From Zygnema cylindricum (lineage: Eukaryota; Streptophyta; Zygnematophyceae; Zygnematales; Zygnemataceae): 64,000 nucleotides of DNA. The translations under genes were made by a program, and so were the position numbers. The stretch's first letter is position 1. Each line of letters begins with the position of its first letter. Under the pieces are notes generated by a model. It searched no databases, had not been told where the DNA came from, and saw only the letters and a program-made list of their open reading frames with translations. Shown here in pieces: positions 12,575-22,860 of this stretch. The stretch covers positions 1 to 64,000 of the forward strand of contig JBBHKE010002251.1 of assembly GCA_037447655.1 (NCBI GenBank), in the 5' to 3' direction.

Positions 12575-14551
12575 GGGTGAGGTTGTTTATAGAAATATGC
12601 TCCTCTCCGTACTATGCCGTACTTTTTGTTTTGTTTTTATTAGCGAAAAACATTACAAAGAATCCTACCAAAATTCTCCAAAGGTTTGGGAGGTAACAAT
12701 GACCGTTGGATGGGAGGTAACAATGACCGTTGGATGTTTTTTCGAGGAAGCATTCGCTTCCAAAGTTTCTGTAAATGGTGATGTACCTCGAGGAGGTACA
12801 CCACCATTACAGAAAAAAATTGAGCCACGACACGTTGGATATTAATCATACGTGTCAGGACGGCAACCAAAGCAAATCGAAAAATTTCGCACATGATACG
12901 TCCATTCAAAAATCCAACCGAAATCACAAAAGTAATCTCGTAACTGTTGAAAATAATTAATTAATATTCAATTTTTAATTTAGACTCTATAGTAAAGAGA
13001 GGGAGAGAGTCACCATAGATGCCGCCATAGTCAAAAGAAACAGGCAGAAAGGCAAGGAATCAGACAGATTAGTAGATTACCAAAATGTTACGTTGAGTAG
13101 GATTTTAACGTGGGTCTACGGAGTACTATGTAGATGTACGCCTTATCCACTTAGACGTTAACAAAACGATACACGTATATGGTTCGGTTATTAATTAAAG
13201 TCTTATCGAAACGTCACTTTGACTTAAACAGACCAAAATTGACGAAACGACATTTATAGTCAAACGGCGCTCTCGGACACGAATCTAACCGTGTAAAATA
13301 TATGATCGGACGGCCTTTGTCGCCCCCGCCAAACCCAAATGAATCTTTGGCGGCTTTCAAACACCACGGCGCGCTTTGCCACATGGCGACATATCATTGG
13401 ACGCCGAGAAGATGGGAGGAGGAACGATGGCTCCCAAGTTGACAAGTGTCAACCAAAAGGCCATGTTGTACAATGGCGGTATAAGAAATACAATCGGCCA
13501 CTGTACCTTCTTGTACTATACACTCTATTGATTGGCCTAGGGTAGAGTAGTAGGTAGTTATGAGTAGGAGTTAAGGGACTTACCGTATTTGAGGCGCCTC
13601 TCTCCAGGTGACCTTTTATATTTATACGTCATCTTTGGCCAGCCATAACTTACTGCTCAGGGGAGCAAATTCAGTGATTCTTTTTGCGTTTGACTCAAAT
13701 TGAGTGATTCTTTTTGCGTTTGACTCAAGGGGGTCTTGTCCTCACTGGGGTGAGGGTGGTCAGAATATTTGTGTGCATGGGAGGCACTTATTGAGTGAGA
13801 AAGTGAAAGGGGCAAATATTAACCTAGAGGCTTTACATTGGCTGCTAATTTTGTGGGTTAATAGAGACCACAGAATTTCAGTTATCTACGCGCTAAGAAA
13901 TGAGTGGTACCACGTAAGATAAGATTGTATATTGAAAATCGTCAAATATTTTTTACACCGACAAACTTCAACTCGAAATCGTCATTTGCATACCATGTAC
14001 GTACGGACCAGGGCATCGTACCACACACATTTTGTACTCTTTGCAAACGCTTGTCAGATGCCAGCTCATTATTTGCAACGCTTATCAGATGCCAGTTCAT
14101 TATTTTTAGGGTTTCTGCTTTTTCACGTGACGAATGAGCGCTTCCACAAATAGTGTGACGAATGGCCAGTAACAAAAATAGCGTGACGAAAGCTCGTTAC
14201 GAGATCACTTTCGTGATTTCCGTTGAATTTTTGAATGCATATATCATGTGCGAAATTTTTCGATTTCCGTTGGTTTGCCGTCGTGACACGTGCATTCATT
14301 ATCCTACGTGTCGCGACTCAATTTTTCCTGTAAATCCTCAAGGTACATCACTATTTACAAAAACTTTCGAAGCGAATGCTTCGCGAAAAAACATCCAACG
14401 GTCATTGTTACCTCCCAGACCTTTAAAGAATATTGGCAAGATTCTCTGTAATGTTGTTCGCGTATAAAAACAAAATAAAAGGTACGACATAGTACGGATA
14501 GGTCCGGATTTCTGTAAACAACCTCACTTTTCGTCTGATGTAACGCCACCC
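12575..14551. mobile_element. PIF/Harbinger-like non-autonomous element with long TIRs, split by a solo LTR
   Basis: Two inverted arms of roughly 370 bp face each other: 12575-12944 and 14186-14551. The outer end of the right arm reads CCACCCTTA and that of the left TAAGGGTGAGG. The arms share 'gaggttgttta', 'ccgtactatg.cgtac', 'aacatccaacggtcattgttacctcc' (inverted) and 'cgacacgttggat'. The centre of each arm holds a small palindrome around CCTCGAGGAGG. A 936-bp LTR (12945-13880) is inserted near the middle; without it the element is about 1.04 kb. The copies at 19490-19812, 22861-23834 and 23838-24216 belong to the same group. Superfamily inferred from GGG ends and TAA/TTA flanks. Confidence 0.55.
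12945..13880 (+). mobile_element. Solo LTR, copia LTR family A
   Basis: Starts TGTTGAAAAT and ends CAGAATTTCA (TG...CA). It aligns along its length to 24381-25320 (reverse) and 46161-47046. Shared landmarks are 'gccgccat', 'gatcggacgg', 'accatggctcc', 'taacttactgctca' and the repeat 'gattctttttgcgtttgact', which occurs twice here. No internal region or partner LTR is present, so it is a solo LTR. Flanks gtaac / gttat are not a clean 5-bp duplication. Confidence 0.72.
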
Positions 14552-14589
14552 TTATAGTAAATAATTTCCGTCAAAACCCCCAAATTCCC

Positions 14590-14661
14590 AAATAGCGTTA
14601 ATAATGCTATTTGTTTCATATCGCTATCTATTTCTAAACGCTAATAGCGATTCACAGTGTA
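14590..14661. repeat. MITE fragment, TACACCG-TIR family
   Basis: Only the right end is clear: CGCTAATAGCGATTCACAGTGTA. Preceded by 'agcgttaataatgctatttg'. Left portion missing. Confidence 0.5.
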
Positions 14662-15529
14662 ACTTGACACACCTAAATAATGACGTCATACGTACGTTTT
14701 CGAGGGGTCGATATTTATATTGCGCAGAATTGACCATAGATGTCCGTGCGCATATTACACACGGTATAAACTCATAGTTGTTCATAACGCATTTTACGCA
14801 CGATTCGAACGCGCGTACAATACGTAGAAACTGGAGAGGTCGATTTGAAAAAATCGTATAAAACGTTAATGACATGTTTTATAAAAATTGAATTGAACAT
14901 GTACCGCAGTGTACGCTTTCCGTCAAATGAGCGGTAAAAAATAACATGTATATAAAGAATTATCACACCTCATGCATGTATCGGAACATCTACATCAACT
15001 GGCTTCGGTCCTCAAGATCTAGAGGTAAAAGTAGGGCCAGGTTCAATTTCTTCGATATCAGAATAAAATTGTACAACTACTGCCGTGGCGTCTGTAATGG
15101 CGTCTTCCTTGAATTTTCGCTTTCCAACTGTTGAAGTATTTATGGCGGCTTATTTTCAAAAATTTAAAGAAGACGCCCGTATACATTTTGAACTTACGGC
15201 GCTGAAATAGTGTGACGCCGCAACGTCTCTTTTTGGAAATGCCCGTAGACGTGACGATAAATTTCCGTACATTTCTGTGTACATTCTCATCAGTTTACTA
15301 AACAGAAAAGTACCAATACGTACATCCAATCTTTTCGTCAATATCCGTATAGTTTCCGTAACTAATCATACAGCTACCGTAATTTGCTTATAGGTTTCCG
15401 TAAATTTTCAGTTTTAGTTTACTGTAGACGTTTTTTTGCGATTTTTTGAAAAGTCACAAACAATACATAGAAACTGGAAAAAAGGAAAAAATCACGCATA
15501 TTGAACAACTAGGCATAAACTACAGTAAC
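14662..15529. other. Intergenic, no gene seen
   Basis: No recognisable gene; another patch of 'tttccgta/gtacatt' words lies at 15240-15440. Confidence 0.5.
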
Positions 15530-15835
15530 CATAGTTCAAAAGTAGGTGAAAGTAGGCCCATACAATATGCCTATTGTATGCAAAAGATACAATATGACCT
15601 TAAGACCCATATTGTATTCGGACCTATTCGGACCAATTAAAACATAGGGACCAAAAATTGGACCAATTAAAACATTCGGACCAAAAAAATTTGTTTACAC
15701 CGTCAGATTCGGACAATCGGACGGTCGCTAATCAAAGTAGCGATCTAAGAAGATCACATGAAAAGCCCATAAGACAACTTACGATAAAGGCGTCGACCAA
15801 AGGCATACCATAAAAACGCCTACTTTTGAACAATA
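15530..15835. repeat. hAT-like MITE (CATAGTTCAAAAGTAGG TIR), copy 1
   Basis: Begins CATAGTTCAAAAGTAGG and ends CGCCTACTTTTGAACA, with the last bases mutated. About 85-90% alike to copy 2 at 16128-16430, including 'ccatacaatatg', 'cagattcggacaatcggacg' and 'gtagcgatctaagaagatca'. Flanks acagtaac and acaataac look like a decayed 8-bp duplication. No coding capacity. Confidence 0.72.
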
Positions 15836-16127
15836 ACAATAACGAATACTACGTACTGTACGCATCAAACGATGATGAAAAGTAAATAAAATGCGTACCT
15901 TACTTTGTACCCGTACATTATTTTTACACTTACGTACAGTGTCCGTCTATGTTCGTACATTTTAGGGTTATTTCATAATAAAATATAAAATAAACAACAT
16001 TTAATCCAAAGTACTTCTACAACTTAGGGTATGTGCTCATGTATAAAAGTACCGAGTTAGATTATTACATCTTCCATGAAAGATTTTCTCGCGGCTTCCG
16101 CTGGCCTTGCATCGCATATTTTTAGAT

Positions 16128-16430
16128 CATAGTTCAAAAGTAGGTGAAAGTAGGCCCATACAATATGTCTATTGTGCGCAAAACATACAATATGACCTTA
16201 AGACCCATATTGTATTCGGACCTATTCGGACCAATTAAAACATTCGGACCAAATATTCGACCAATTATAACATTCTGACCAATTTTTTTTTACACCGTCA
16301 GATTTAGACGATCAGACGGTCGCTGATCAAAGTAGCGATCTAAGAAGATCATATGAAAAGCCCGTAACACAACTTACGATAAAGGCGCCGACCAAAGGCC
16401 TACCATAAAAACGCCTACTTTTGAACTATG
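16128..16430. repeat. hAT-like MITE (CATAGTTCAAAAGTAGG TIR), copy 2
   Basis: A 303-bp element with 17-bp perfect inverted ends CATAGTTCAAAAGTAGG / CCTACTTTTGAACTATG and a perfect 8-bp target duplication TTTTAGAT (16120-16127 and 16431-16438). An 8-bp duplication is the hallmark of hAT transposition. The interior has no open frame of note, so it must be moved by an autonomous relative elsewhere. Confidence 0.85.
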
Positions 16431-16438
16431 TTTTAGAT

Positions 16439-17108
16439 AGTGTAATGTGCGAAATGTGTCACTTAGTACTTAAAATGCCTATTATTTCACATTGACGTAC
16501 AAAATAAGTGTTAGACTGCCAAGTAATGGCGTCGACAACAAAAATTGAGTGCGTCGCACGGAAAAATCGTACTCAGATATTGGTATTGTTTAAATAGCGT
16601 TAGTTACAAACTGGAAATTTGAATGCTTTTAAATATTGTAGCGTACAAAATGTCAGTCCGTTCTAAACCTTGTAATTATTTTGTACAGACGTACAAAATA
16701 AGTGTCATATGAGGACGTCGAGATTGCAAATTGAGTGAGTCGCACGGAAAATCGTACGCAGATTTGATTCCAAGTCATAAAGACGAAGGAAAATAACCCT
16801 AACTTGTTCTCACATATTCAGGCGTCAAATATGTCAACACAAACTTTCACGGCTACCCTAAAAACATGTGAATGTGTATCAATTTCTTATATCAACCTTT
16901 TTCTGATTTTTCGTACATTTTGTCCGTACATATTTTCGTACATATTTCCGTACACGAAAGGTATACAATTTTAACGAAAATTTCAAAATCTTAAAAATTT
17001 AACGCATTTTCGTAAAAAAGTGAAAATCCATACGTTTGGTACCTCTATGCTTTTAACGACGCTCTTTTAGGGGCCGGTACGTCTGGTAATCTGTACTGAG
17101 GACTATTG
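16439..17108. other. Intergenic, no gene seen
   Basis: AT-rich; repeated phrases such as 'gtacaaaataagtgt' (two places) and 'gagt-gcgtcgcacggaaaatcgtac' (16540, 16730) indicate old duplication. No gene. Confidence 0.45.
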
Positions 17109-17368
17109 GCAACTTTAGATAGTGCTAGCGGTACGGCGGTTCGTACCGCGACGAACGGCAACGCTACATTGTGCCAGCCGTACGGCGCTCTGTACTGCGA
17201 CACACGACGACGATACATTATGTCAGCCATACGGCAATCTGTACCGCGACGCACGGCAACGCTACATTGTGCCAGCCGTACGGCGGTCTGTACCGCGACG
17301 CACGGCAACGCTAAATTGTGCAACCCGTACAGCCGTCTGTATCGCGACGCACGGCAACGCTACATTGT
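17109..17368. repeat. ~49-bp GC-rich tandem repeat (about 5 units)
   Basis: Units run as GGCAACGCTACATTGTGCCA, then GCCGTACGGCGGTCTGTACC, then GCGACGCAC. About five imperfect copies stand head to tail, each with a short palindrome around CCGTACGG. The tract is strongly GC-rich against AT-rich surroundings. One isolated unit lies about 2 kb away at 19336-19400. All unit frames are open in several phases, an artefact of the repeat. Confidence 0.85.
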
Positions 17369-18100
17369 GTTGTTTTGAAAAAGATATTTTCGTGCATACG
17401 CTACATTTTGTGCGCACGTGATGTTTCATGCGTACTTGGCACGAGTTTTAATGCGTAAGAACTATCTTTATTTAACGTGGAGGTTCGAATGGATTTGCGG
17501 ATTGGGGGAGTTATCGTAAGGATAATATTAAAGTGACGTGAAGGTAAAATTGAGTGGCGCTAACAAGCATTTGAAATGGACGACAGATCGCAAAGCGATC
17601 TGACGTGTAACATAATAAAACAAACGGGATTTATGGAAAAGTACGGCAACAGTACGGCACGTCATATTTGGCAAGTGGAAAATACATCAGTTACCGACAT
17701 TTATGGTAAAGGAAGAAGTCTTGGTACGAATACGATATAAGTGGCACGATTCCACTTCTACAAAATGGTACATGGTACATTTGAAGTGCGAACGGCGGCC
17801 GCGGATATATTTGGAGGTTCACACTATTTTAAGGGCGTGATTCACGCGGGGACCACAAATGACTTAAGCACGACATGTCGTTTACCTTATCACCGACAAA
17901 TACTCAGGAGTTTCGCACTATACGACCAAGGTCAGCTGGACTTATATGACTGATGCAGACTAAGCGTCGGTAACACTTTTTGTACGGACGAATATTTGTA
18001 AATACTTGAGAAACATATGTTTGTAGTTTAGCGCATTATAAAATAGTATTTCACTTTTCAATTAGTGACACGTGTAGCTTTAGGATTAGCGTGGGAATCA
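17369..18100. other. Intergenic, no gene seen
   Basis: No recognisable gene. A short open frame at 17741-17953 has no family resemblance. Confidence 0.45.
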
Positions 18101-18859
18101 GGGTGGAATTCCATTAGGCCGTCCAAGTAAATGTACGGAAAATTCTACTAGCAGCGTTTACTGGAAGACTATTCCATTTTGTCGGGCCAGTAACAAATCT
18201 TCCTCAATTATGATTAGCGCCACGTAGATTAGAGTCCAGATTTGAAAATCTTAAATAAAATCTTCAAACGGAAAGTCAGAACGAAATATCTGTAGGGCTG
18301 GAGGTAGTTAATGATTCGTTCGTAAAGTTTGCGGCCAGATTTTTGATTTTGAAAACGGAAATCAAAATTTCGAAACGGAACGGCAAAAAGACGCGGCAAA
18401 CTTTGAAGGTCGCGGCAAACTTTGAATGTCGGTGGATGTCAGACGGAGCGTGCGAAAAAAAATTCGGCTCACTTGCATCCAGCGTGGCAGGCGGCACATG
18501 GACCGTACGACGTAGGCACATGGCCTATACGACGTGTAGACCTGTGATCGCTTGTTCAAAAGCAGATTTTTTTTTCTTTTTCACGTGTACCAATGGTACA
18601 CGTCTAGTATCATACAACTCTCCTCGCGAGGAGACTATCGTGACACTGGATGATGTGCGCGATTGCTTCGCGGATCTGTAAAAGTGAAATATCCAACGGC
18701 CAGGAATTACGCCTACATCATTGGAGCCTTCCGACAGCTTTCCAGTAACGAATTTTCGTCTGACAAATTTTTTTTTAAGGTACGGCGTGGTACGAATATG
18801 TACCAACCTGTACGGCGTCCAGTAACGAGCCACACTTTTCTTCTAATGGAATTCCACCC
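18101..18859. mobile_element. PIF/Harbinger-like MITE, TIR GGGTGGAATTCCATTAG
   Basis: Ends GGGTGGAATTCCATTAG (left) and CTAATGGAATTCCACCC (right) are a 17-bp perfect inverted pair. They are flanked by a 3-bp direct repeat TCA (18098-18100 and 18860-18862). Length 759 bp, no convincing open frame. The end sequence shares GGGT....TTCCAT with the elements at 12575, 22861 and 23838, so they form one superfamily. Confidence 0.75.
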
Positions 18860-18862
18860 TCA

Positions 18863-19489
18863 GTAGAGTAAGTATAACTTGTAGGACTTAGATTACTTTT
18901 GATTATCACAGTTGAGCTCATCAAAGTAATGGCAGACTGTTTTTCTGCAACTTTGACCTAATGGTGTGATCACCCTGATTGATGTCTTTGTATGAAACTA
19001 TGTGGAGATCTTTCATGACCTAGAAACTATTTGTTTTTGTAGTTTCAGTCTGTTCTGCTGTTTCTGTAGAGTTCTGTGAGGAGTCTACCTGGTTAGTTTG
19101 GTAATTTGTCAGATGTTTTTGGGAAACTCTGCAGCTCATATCTTTTGGATGCCTTGGTGGATTTGGCTGTAACTTTGAGAGGTTACAGTGTTTTGGATAT
19201 ACTGCATACTAGTGTAGTTTCAGCTGCTTTTGGTTATTGTGGAGTAATCTTTGTTGTCTGAAACAGAACTGTTTTGAGGTAGTCTATGGGTGTCTTCCGT
19301 GAGTAATCCATGGCTGAAATAGGCCAAGGACAACACATTGTGCCAGCCGAACGGCGGTCTGTATCGCGACACACGGCAATGCTAGCGTTACGGCGGTCCG
19401 TACTGTGGACGGACAGAAAATAAACGAGACAGACACAGCGCCTATATAAAGGCTTCTAGAAAGGCGAACAACGTTCTCTTATATGTATA
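18863..19489. other. Degenerate LTR-like DNA plus a stray ~49-bp repeat unit
   Basis: At 18870-19160 phrases such as 'gtaggacttag', 'tttttgggaaact' and 'tgcagctcatatctt' resemble the LTR of the 25991-32021 copia element, so this may be an old LTR fragment. At 19336-19400 there is one unit related to the 17109-17368 tandem repeat. No gene. Confidence 0.35.
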
Positions 19490-19812
19490 CTGATATCATG
19501 TGCGTATTTTTCGATTTCCGTTGGTTACCATCGTGACACGTACATTCATTATCCAACGTGTCGCGGCTGATTTTTTTCTGTAGATGGTGATGTACCTCCT
19601 CGAGGTACATCACTATTTACAAAAACTTTCGAAGCCAATGCTTCGCGAAAAAACATCCAACGGTCATTGTTACCTCCCAGACTTTGGAGAATATTGGCAA
19701 GATTCTCTATAATGTTTTTTGCGTATAAAAACAAAATAATAGGTACGGCGTAGTACGGATAGGCTCGGATTTTTGTAAACATCCTCACTTTTCGTCTGAT
19801 GGAACGCCACCC
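19490..19812. mobile_element. Arm of a PIF/Harbinger-like element (GGGTGGCGTTCCATC end)
   Basis: Matches the right arm of the 12575-14551 element closely: 'gtgacacgtacattcattatcc', 'cgcgaaaaaacatccaacgg', 'gttacctcccag', and the end GATGGAACGCCACCC at 19798-19812. The opposite arm was not located, so this is a partial copy. Confidence 0.6.
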
Positions 19813-19834
19813 AATTAACGATTCGCGGTGTACT

Positions 19835-20055
19835 GTACCGCCAATCGTTAGTAGCGTTGTGTACGCTAATTCCGTCCCGCTTTTTTTTTTTTGTTATTCT
19901 CAAATAGAATTTTCCACACTATTGAAAAAAAACCCTAATTCCTAATTAGAATATGCGTTTTCTTCGAAAATTTTCAAATTCCCAATTATCGTAAACCACG
20001 CTAATTATTCGTATACGCTAAAAAAAATTACACGCTAATAACGATTGGCGGTGTA
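19835..20055. repeat. MITE, TACACCG-TIR family, subfamily III
   Basis: Left end TACCGCCAATCGTTAGTAG and right end CTAATAACGATTGGCGGTGTA form the inverted ends. The interior ('tttccacactattg', 'cctaattagaatatgcg') differs from subfamilies I and II. It abuts the element end at 19812 and lies downstream of the last murB exon seen. Confidence 0.65.
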
Positions 20056-20500
20056 CTGAACAATTTTGGTGGCACTTTCCGCATACTAAATGTATGCTTA
20101 CGACGACCATAGACTTAACATGAACAGCCAGTTGTTGAGGAAGACATAGAGACCACAGACTCATTTACAGTGTATGACAAAGCAAATAAACTATGATCAC
20201 AGTACTGCATTACTCGGTCCCTTTTAATAATTTTTTTTTTCACTTCCTTGATTTTTTGTATATATTTTCACTCGTTATACTTACTCGGATCCTACTATAT
20301 TTTCTAATTTCAATCCCTGCCTAGCACTTTAAAATCCAACATGCAACAAATGTTTGACCTTGTTGAAAACACCAGATTGTCAAGCTAACTTCTGGTTCTA
20401 GGAAAAAGCCATGAAGCACATAGCGATCAGGCAGGAAGAACAAAGGACATAAAGCTTGATGGAGACAAAAGTGTAATTGTACAATCAGCAAAACACGTAC
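20056..20500 (-). other. 3' side of murB exon 3: no further exon recognised
   Basis: Starting with a good donor (GTACGT, 20495-20500), this should be murB intron 3. No sequence coding the expected GSxFKNP block or the C-terminal SELHANF-type block of MurB can be seen here on the minus strand, nor down to about 10 kb. Confidence 0.4.
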
Positions 20501-22569
20501 CGGTCCATAAACGTCATTTGACGTTGTCGTGCCTCTGTACATGGCTTAAGCTTGAATGTGACGGCTGTAATTACAGCCTGGCTAGCCATATTCTGAAATG
20601 GCGAGCTTCTGTAGCCATAGGTCAACTCGCCTTTGGCCCGTGAAAGCGTCCTCTTCTCCCCTTCAAGCGAAACCATGTCAACAGACTGAAGGAAATCAGC
20701 AGTTTCCTGTGGGGAGAGGAAGAATAAGTGCACGTATCATTTCAGTAGAAATTCAGTACAATTTGCAAGTCTCGCTCTAGTATTAGAATATAAACAATCA
20801 CACTTGTATAATTACTATGCAAGTCTATGCATGTTGCTCCTAGTTATCACCAGCTAAAAAAGACTTCATGAAACCATCATCCTCCGAGGTGGGCCGATAG
20901 GAAGACTAAATGAATTGCCAAACTGTGTTACTCTCTGCTGCTTTTCACCCAATGAATGTAAATCATTCCCAGGCATCCCTAGCCCACGGTGAAGAAGTTC
21001 AACTGTGTGTTGTAGCTAACCCCTAACTATTAACACGCTTCACTTTGGTTTGAAGTAGGTCATATATCCCGGCTCCACTGACAATAACCTAAAGACCTTG
21101 ACATATCCGCTTCCAATAGCTTTTGCAGTATGTGGAACTATTTAACGAGCGCCTTCACACATTTCAAAAGGGAAGTGATGGCACAAGGAGGTCAAGAAAT
21201 ACCTGTTGATCTGCACCGGCGTTCATGAAAACTGCTCCCCCAACGGTACCAGGAATGCCACAAGCAAATTCTAAACCTGAAAAGTTGTTCTTTGATGCCA
21301 AAACTCCAAGCTGATTGAATGGATAACCGCTACCAACTCTAAATGTTCCGTCTACACCATTTATTAAAAATTCTATCCGGTTTACAATAACACATCCATT
21401 GAAGCCACGATCGTCAAAGAGACAATTTGAGCCCTTCCCCACCACAAAAAACCGAATTTGATTCTGGTTACAATACCTGTCCCCATGCCATCAATGGGAA
21501 TCAAAATAAACTTAATTCACAATGAAGATAAGGCACATTGGTCGAATAAACATCAATGAGTTACGCAGAGGTAATAAAAAAACTAAGCAATATATAATCT
21601 ATACGTTCGACATAATAAAGAGACCAGTAGACCAGTAACTCTCCTTTCACCATAAAGAGTACCCGATTCTGGTTTAGATAGCATAATAAGCTCAAAACCT
21701 AATCCCAGCCCCTTCAAATTATGCCAAGACTTGTCTAAATGCAAGTTCTAACAATCCTACATCATCTATAAAATTGATAAGCACAAAGTCCTAAATCTTC
21801 AGGTGGAAAGGGCAAGTCCTTGGTCTTCAGGTCTGTGGCAAGATTCACCTATGTTCACAAAATGCTAATGTTGCATCATTGTTCAAAAACGGAAGGTTCC
21901 ATTTTGCATCTGCAAACTTCAAGGTATTTATATTTAAAACAATTTTGGATGAACCGGGGAAAGCACCATAGCAGTCTGTAAATATATCCTTGACCCAGTT
22001 CCACCACACATATATTAGTGTTGACCATACACTTACAAATGCTTAACAGATTTTGTTTTTGCGTTTTGTCTAAAGTATACAAGAACTCACATCAAAACAC
22101 GCATCATTTCCTCCTCCGTGTAGACTTCAATGAAGTACTTTGCAGGACCGCCTATGCCCAGCGTACAAATCTCGCTTAACAACTTTCCTTCTGTAAATTC
22201 CGGTCGTGTCTCCTTCCTTAAAACAGTGTGAACCGCTCCTCTTCTGATGGCAAAACCTTTTTCAGTATTACTTTGCTCCAATGTCGAATGCGCTTGAGAA
22301 AGTAACAGAGGCAATGACTGAGACAAGCATGTTGATTGCTTCTCAGAATTCAGCTTACTATCATTTTCTGAAAAAGAAGAGGACCCTATAGCCTTTACCG
22401 AGGCATTAAAAGGCAAGCGATTGGTACGTAACCGCTTTGAATAGTAGCTGACATTGAAGAAAGTAGAATCAAAGGGCAAAGTTATTGACCTTGCAAACCT
22501 AGAGCTGAGAACATAGTCATTTTGGAAAACAAGACCACGACAGTAGTCCCACTGACAGAGGCAATGCAT
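20501..22569 (-). CDS. murB: UDP-N-acetylenolpyruvoylglucosamine reductase (MurB), plastid-targeted, 3' part missing
   Basis: MurB is the FAD- and NADPH-dependent enzyme that reduces UDP-GlcNAc-enolpyruvate to UDP-MurNAc for peptidoglycan. Exons (minus): 22569-22091, 21476-21203, 20706-20501, with splice sites GT/AG and matching phases (479, 274, 206 nt). Residues 1-about 100 are Ser/Arg/Leu-rich and weakly acidic, like a plastid transit peptide. The fold then shows the [10 protein letters not shown] entry (about 135-145), the FAD motif GKGSN at 173-177, [16 protein letters not shown] at 233-248, and the GYRSS substrate/catalytic motif at 282-286. The C-terminal domain (catalytic Ser in GSxFKNP and the late Glu in characterised MurB) is absent from the window as far as I can see. 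The copy is therefore truncated by repeats or continues in distant exons. Plant introns rule out bacterial contamination. Confidence 0.85.
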
Positions 22570-22860
22570 TGTTGCAAAGGAGAAAGCAAAGAGATTTACA
22601 TTTGGCTAAAAAGGTAAGAAAAGAAAAGGAAAGAGAGAAGAAATATCTTTAATTCGTCCTTACAGACATAAGGACACTTGAAAGCACTGTCCCGCGGATC
22701 CGCGCTAAAATACAAGGTAAGTTCGCTAAGTTGCAAGTACATGGGGACATACCCTGACTCTTGAGGTTGTTGACTTGTAAACAAAGAAATGAGCTGGCAT
22801 GACGTAAGCTTTGGTTTGAATATGGCAAGTCGACAATTAAATTAGTAAATTACAAACTAA
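22570..22860 (-). promoter_or_regulatory. Upstream region of murB
   Basis: About 290 bp between the murB start codon and the transposon at 22861. Presumably 5' UTR and core promoter; no TATA box or known motif is assigned with confidence. Confidence 0.3.

Noticed and set aside
17109-17368. Possible CRISPR-like array
   Set aside because: Units are head to tail with no unique spacers, in a eukaryotic genome; it is a tandem repeat.
17045-17421. Overlapping open frames on both strands
   Set aside because: Produced by the 49-bp tandem repeat, whose units stay open in several frames; repeated translation, no family.
20501-22569. Bacterial contamination as the source of murB
   Set aside because: Exons are split by introns with GT/AG borders and consistent phases, and the flanks carry the same MITE families as the rest of the window.
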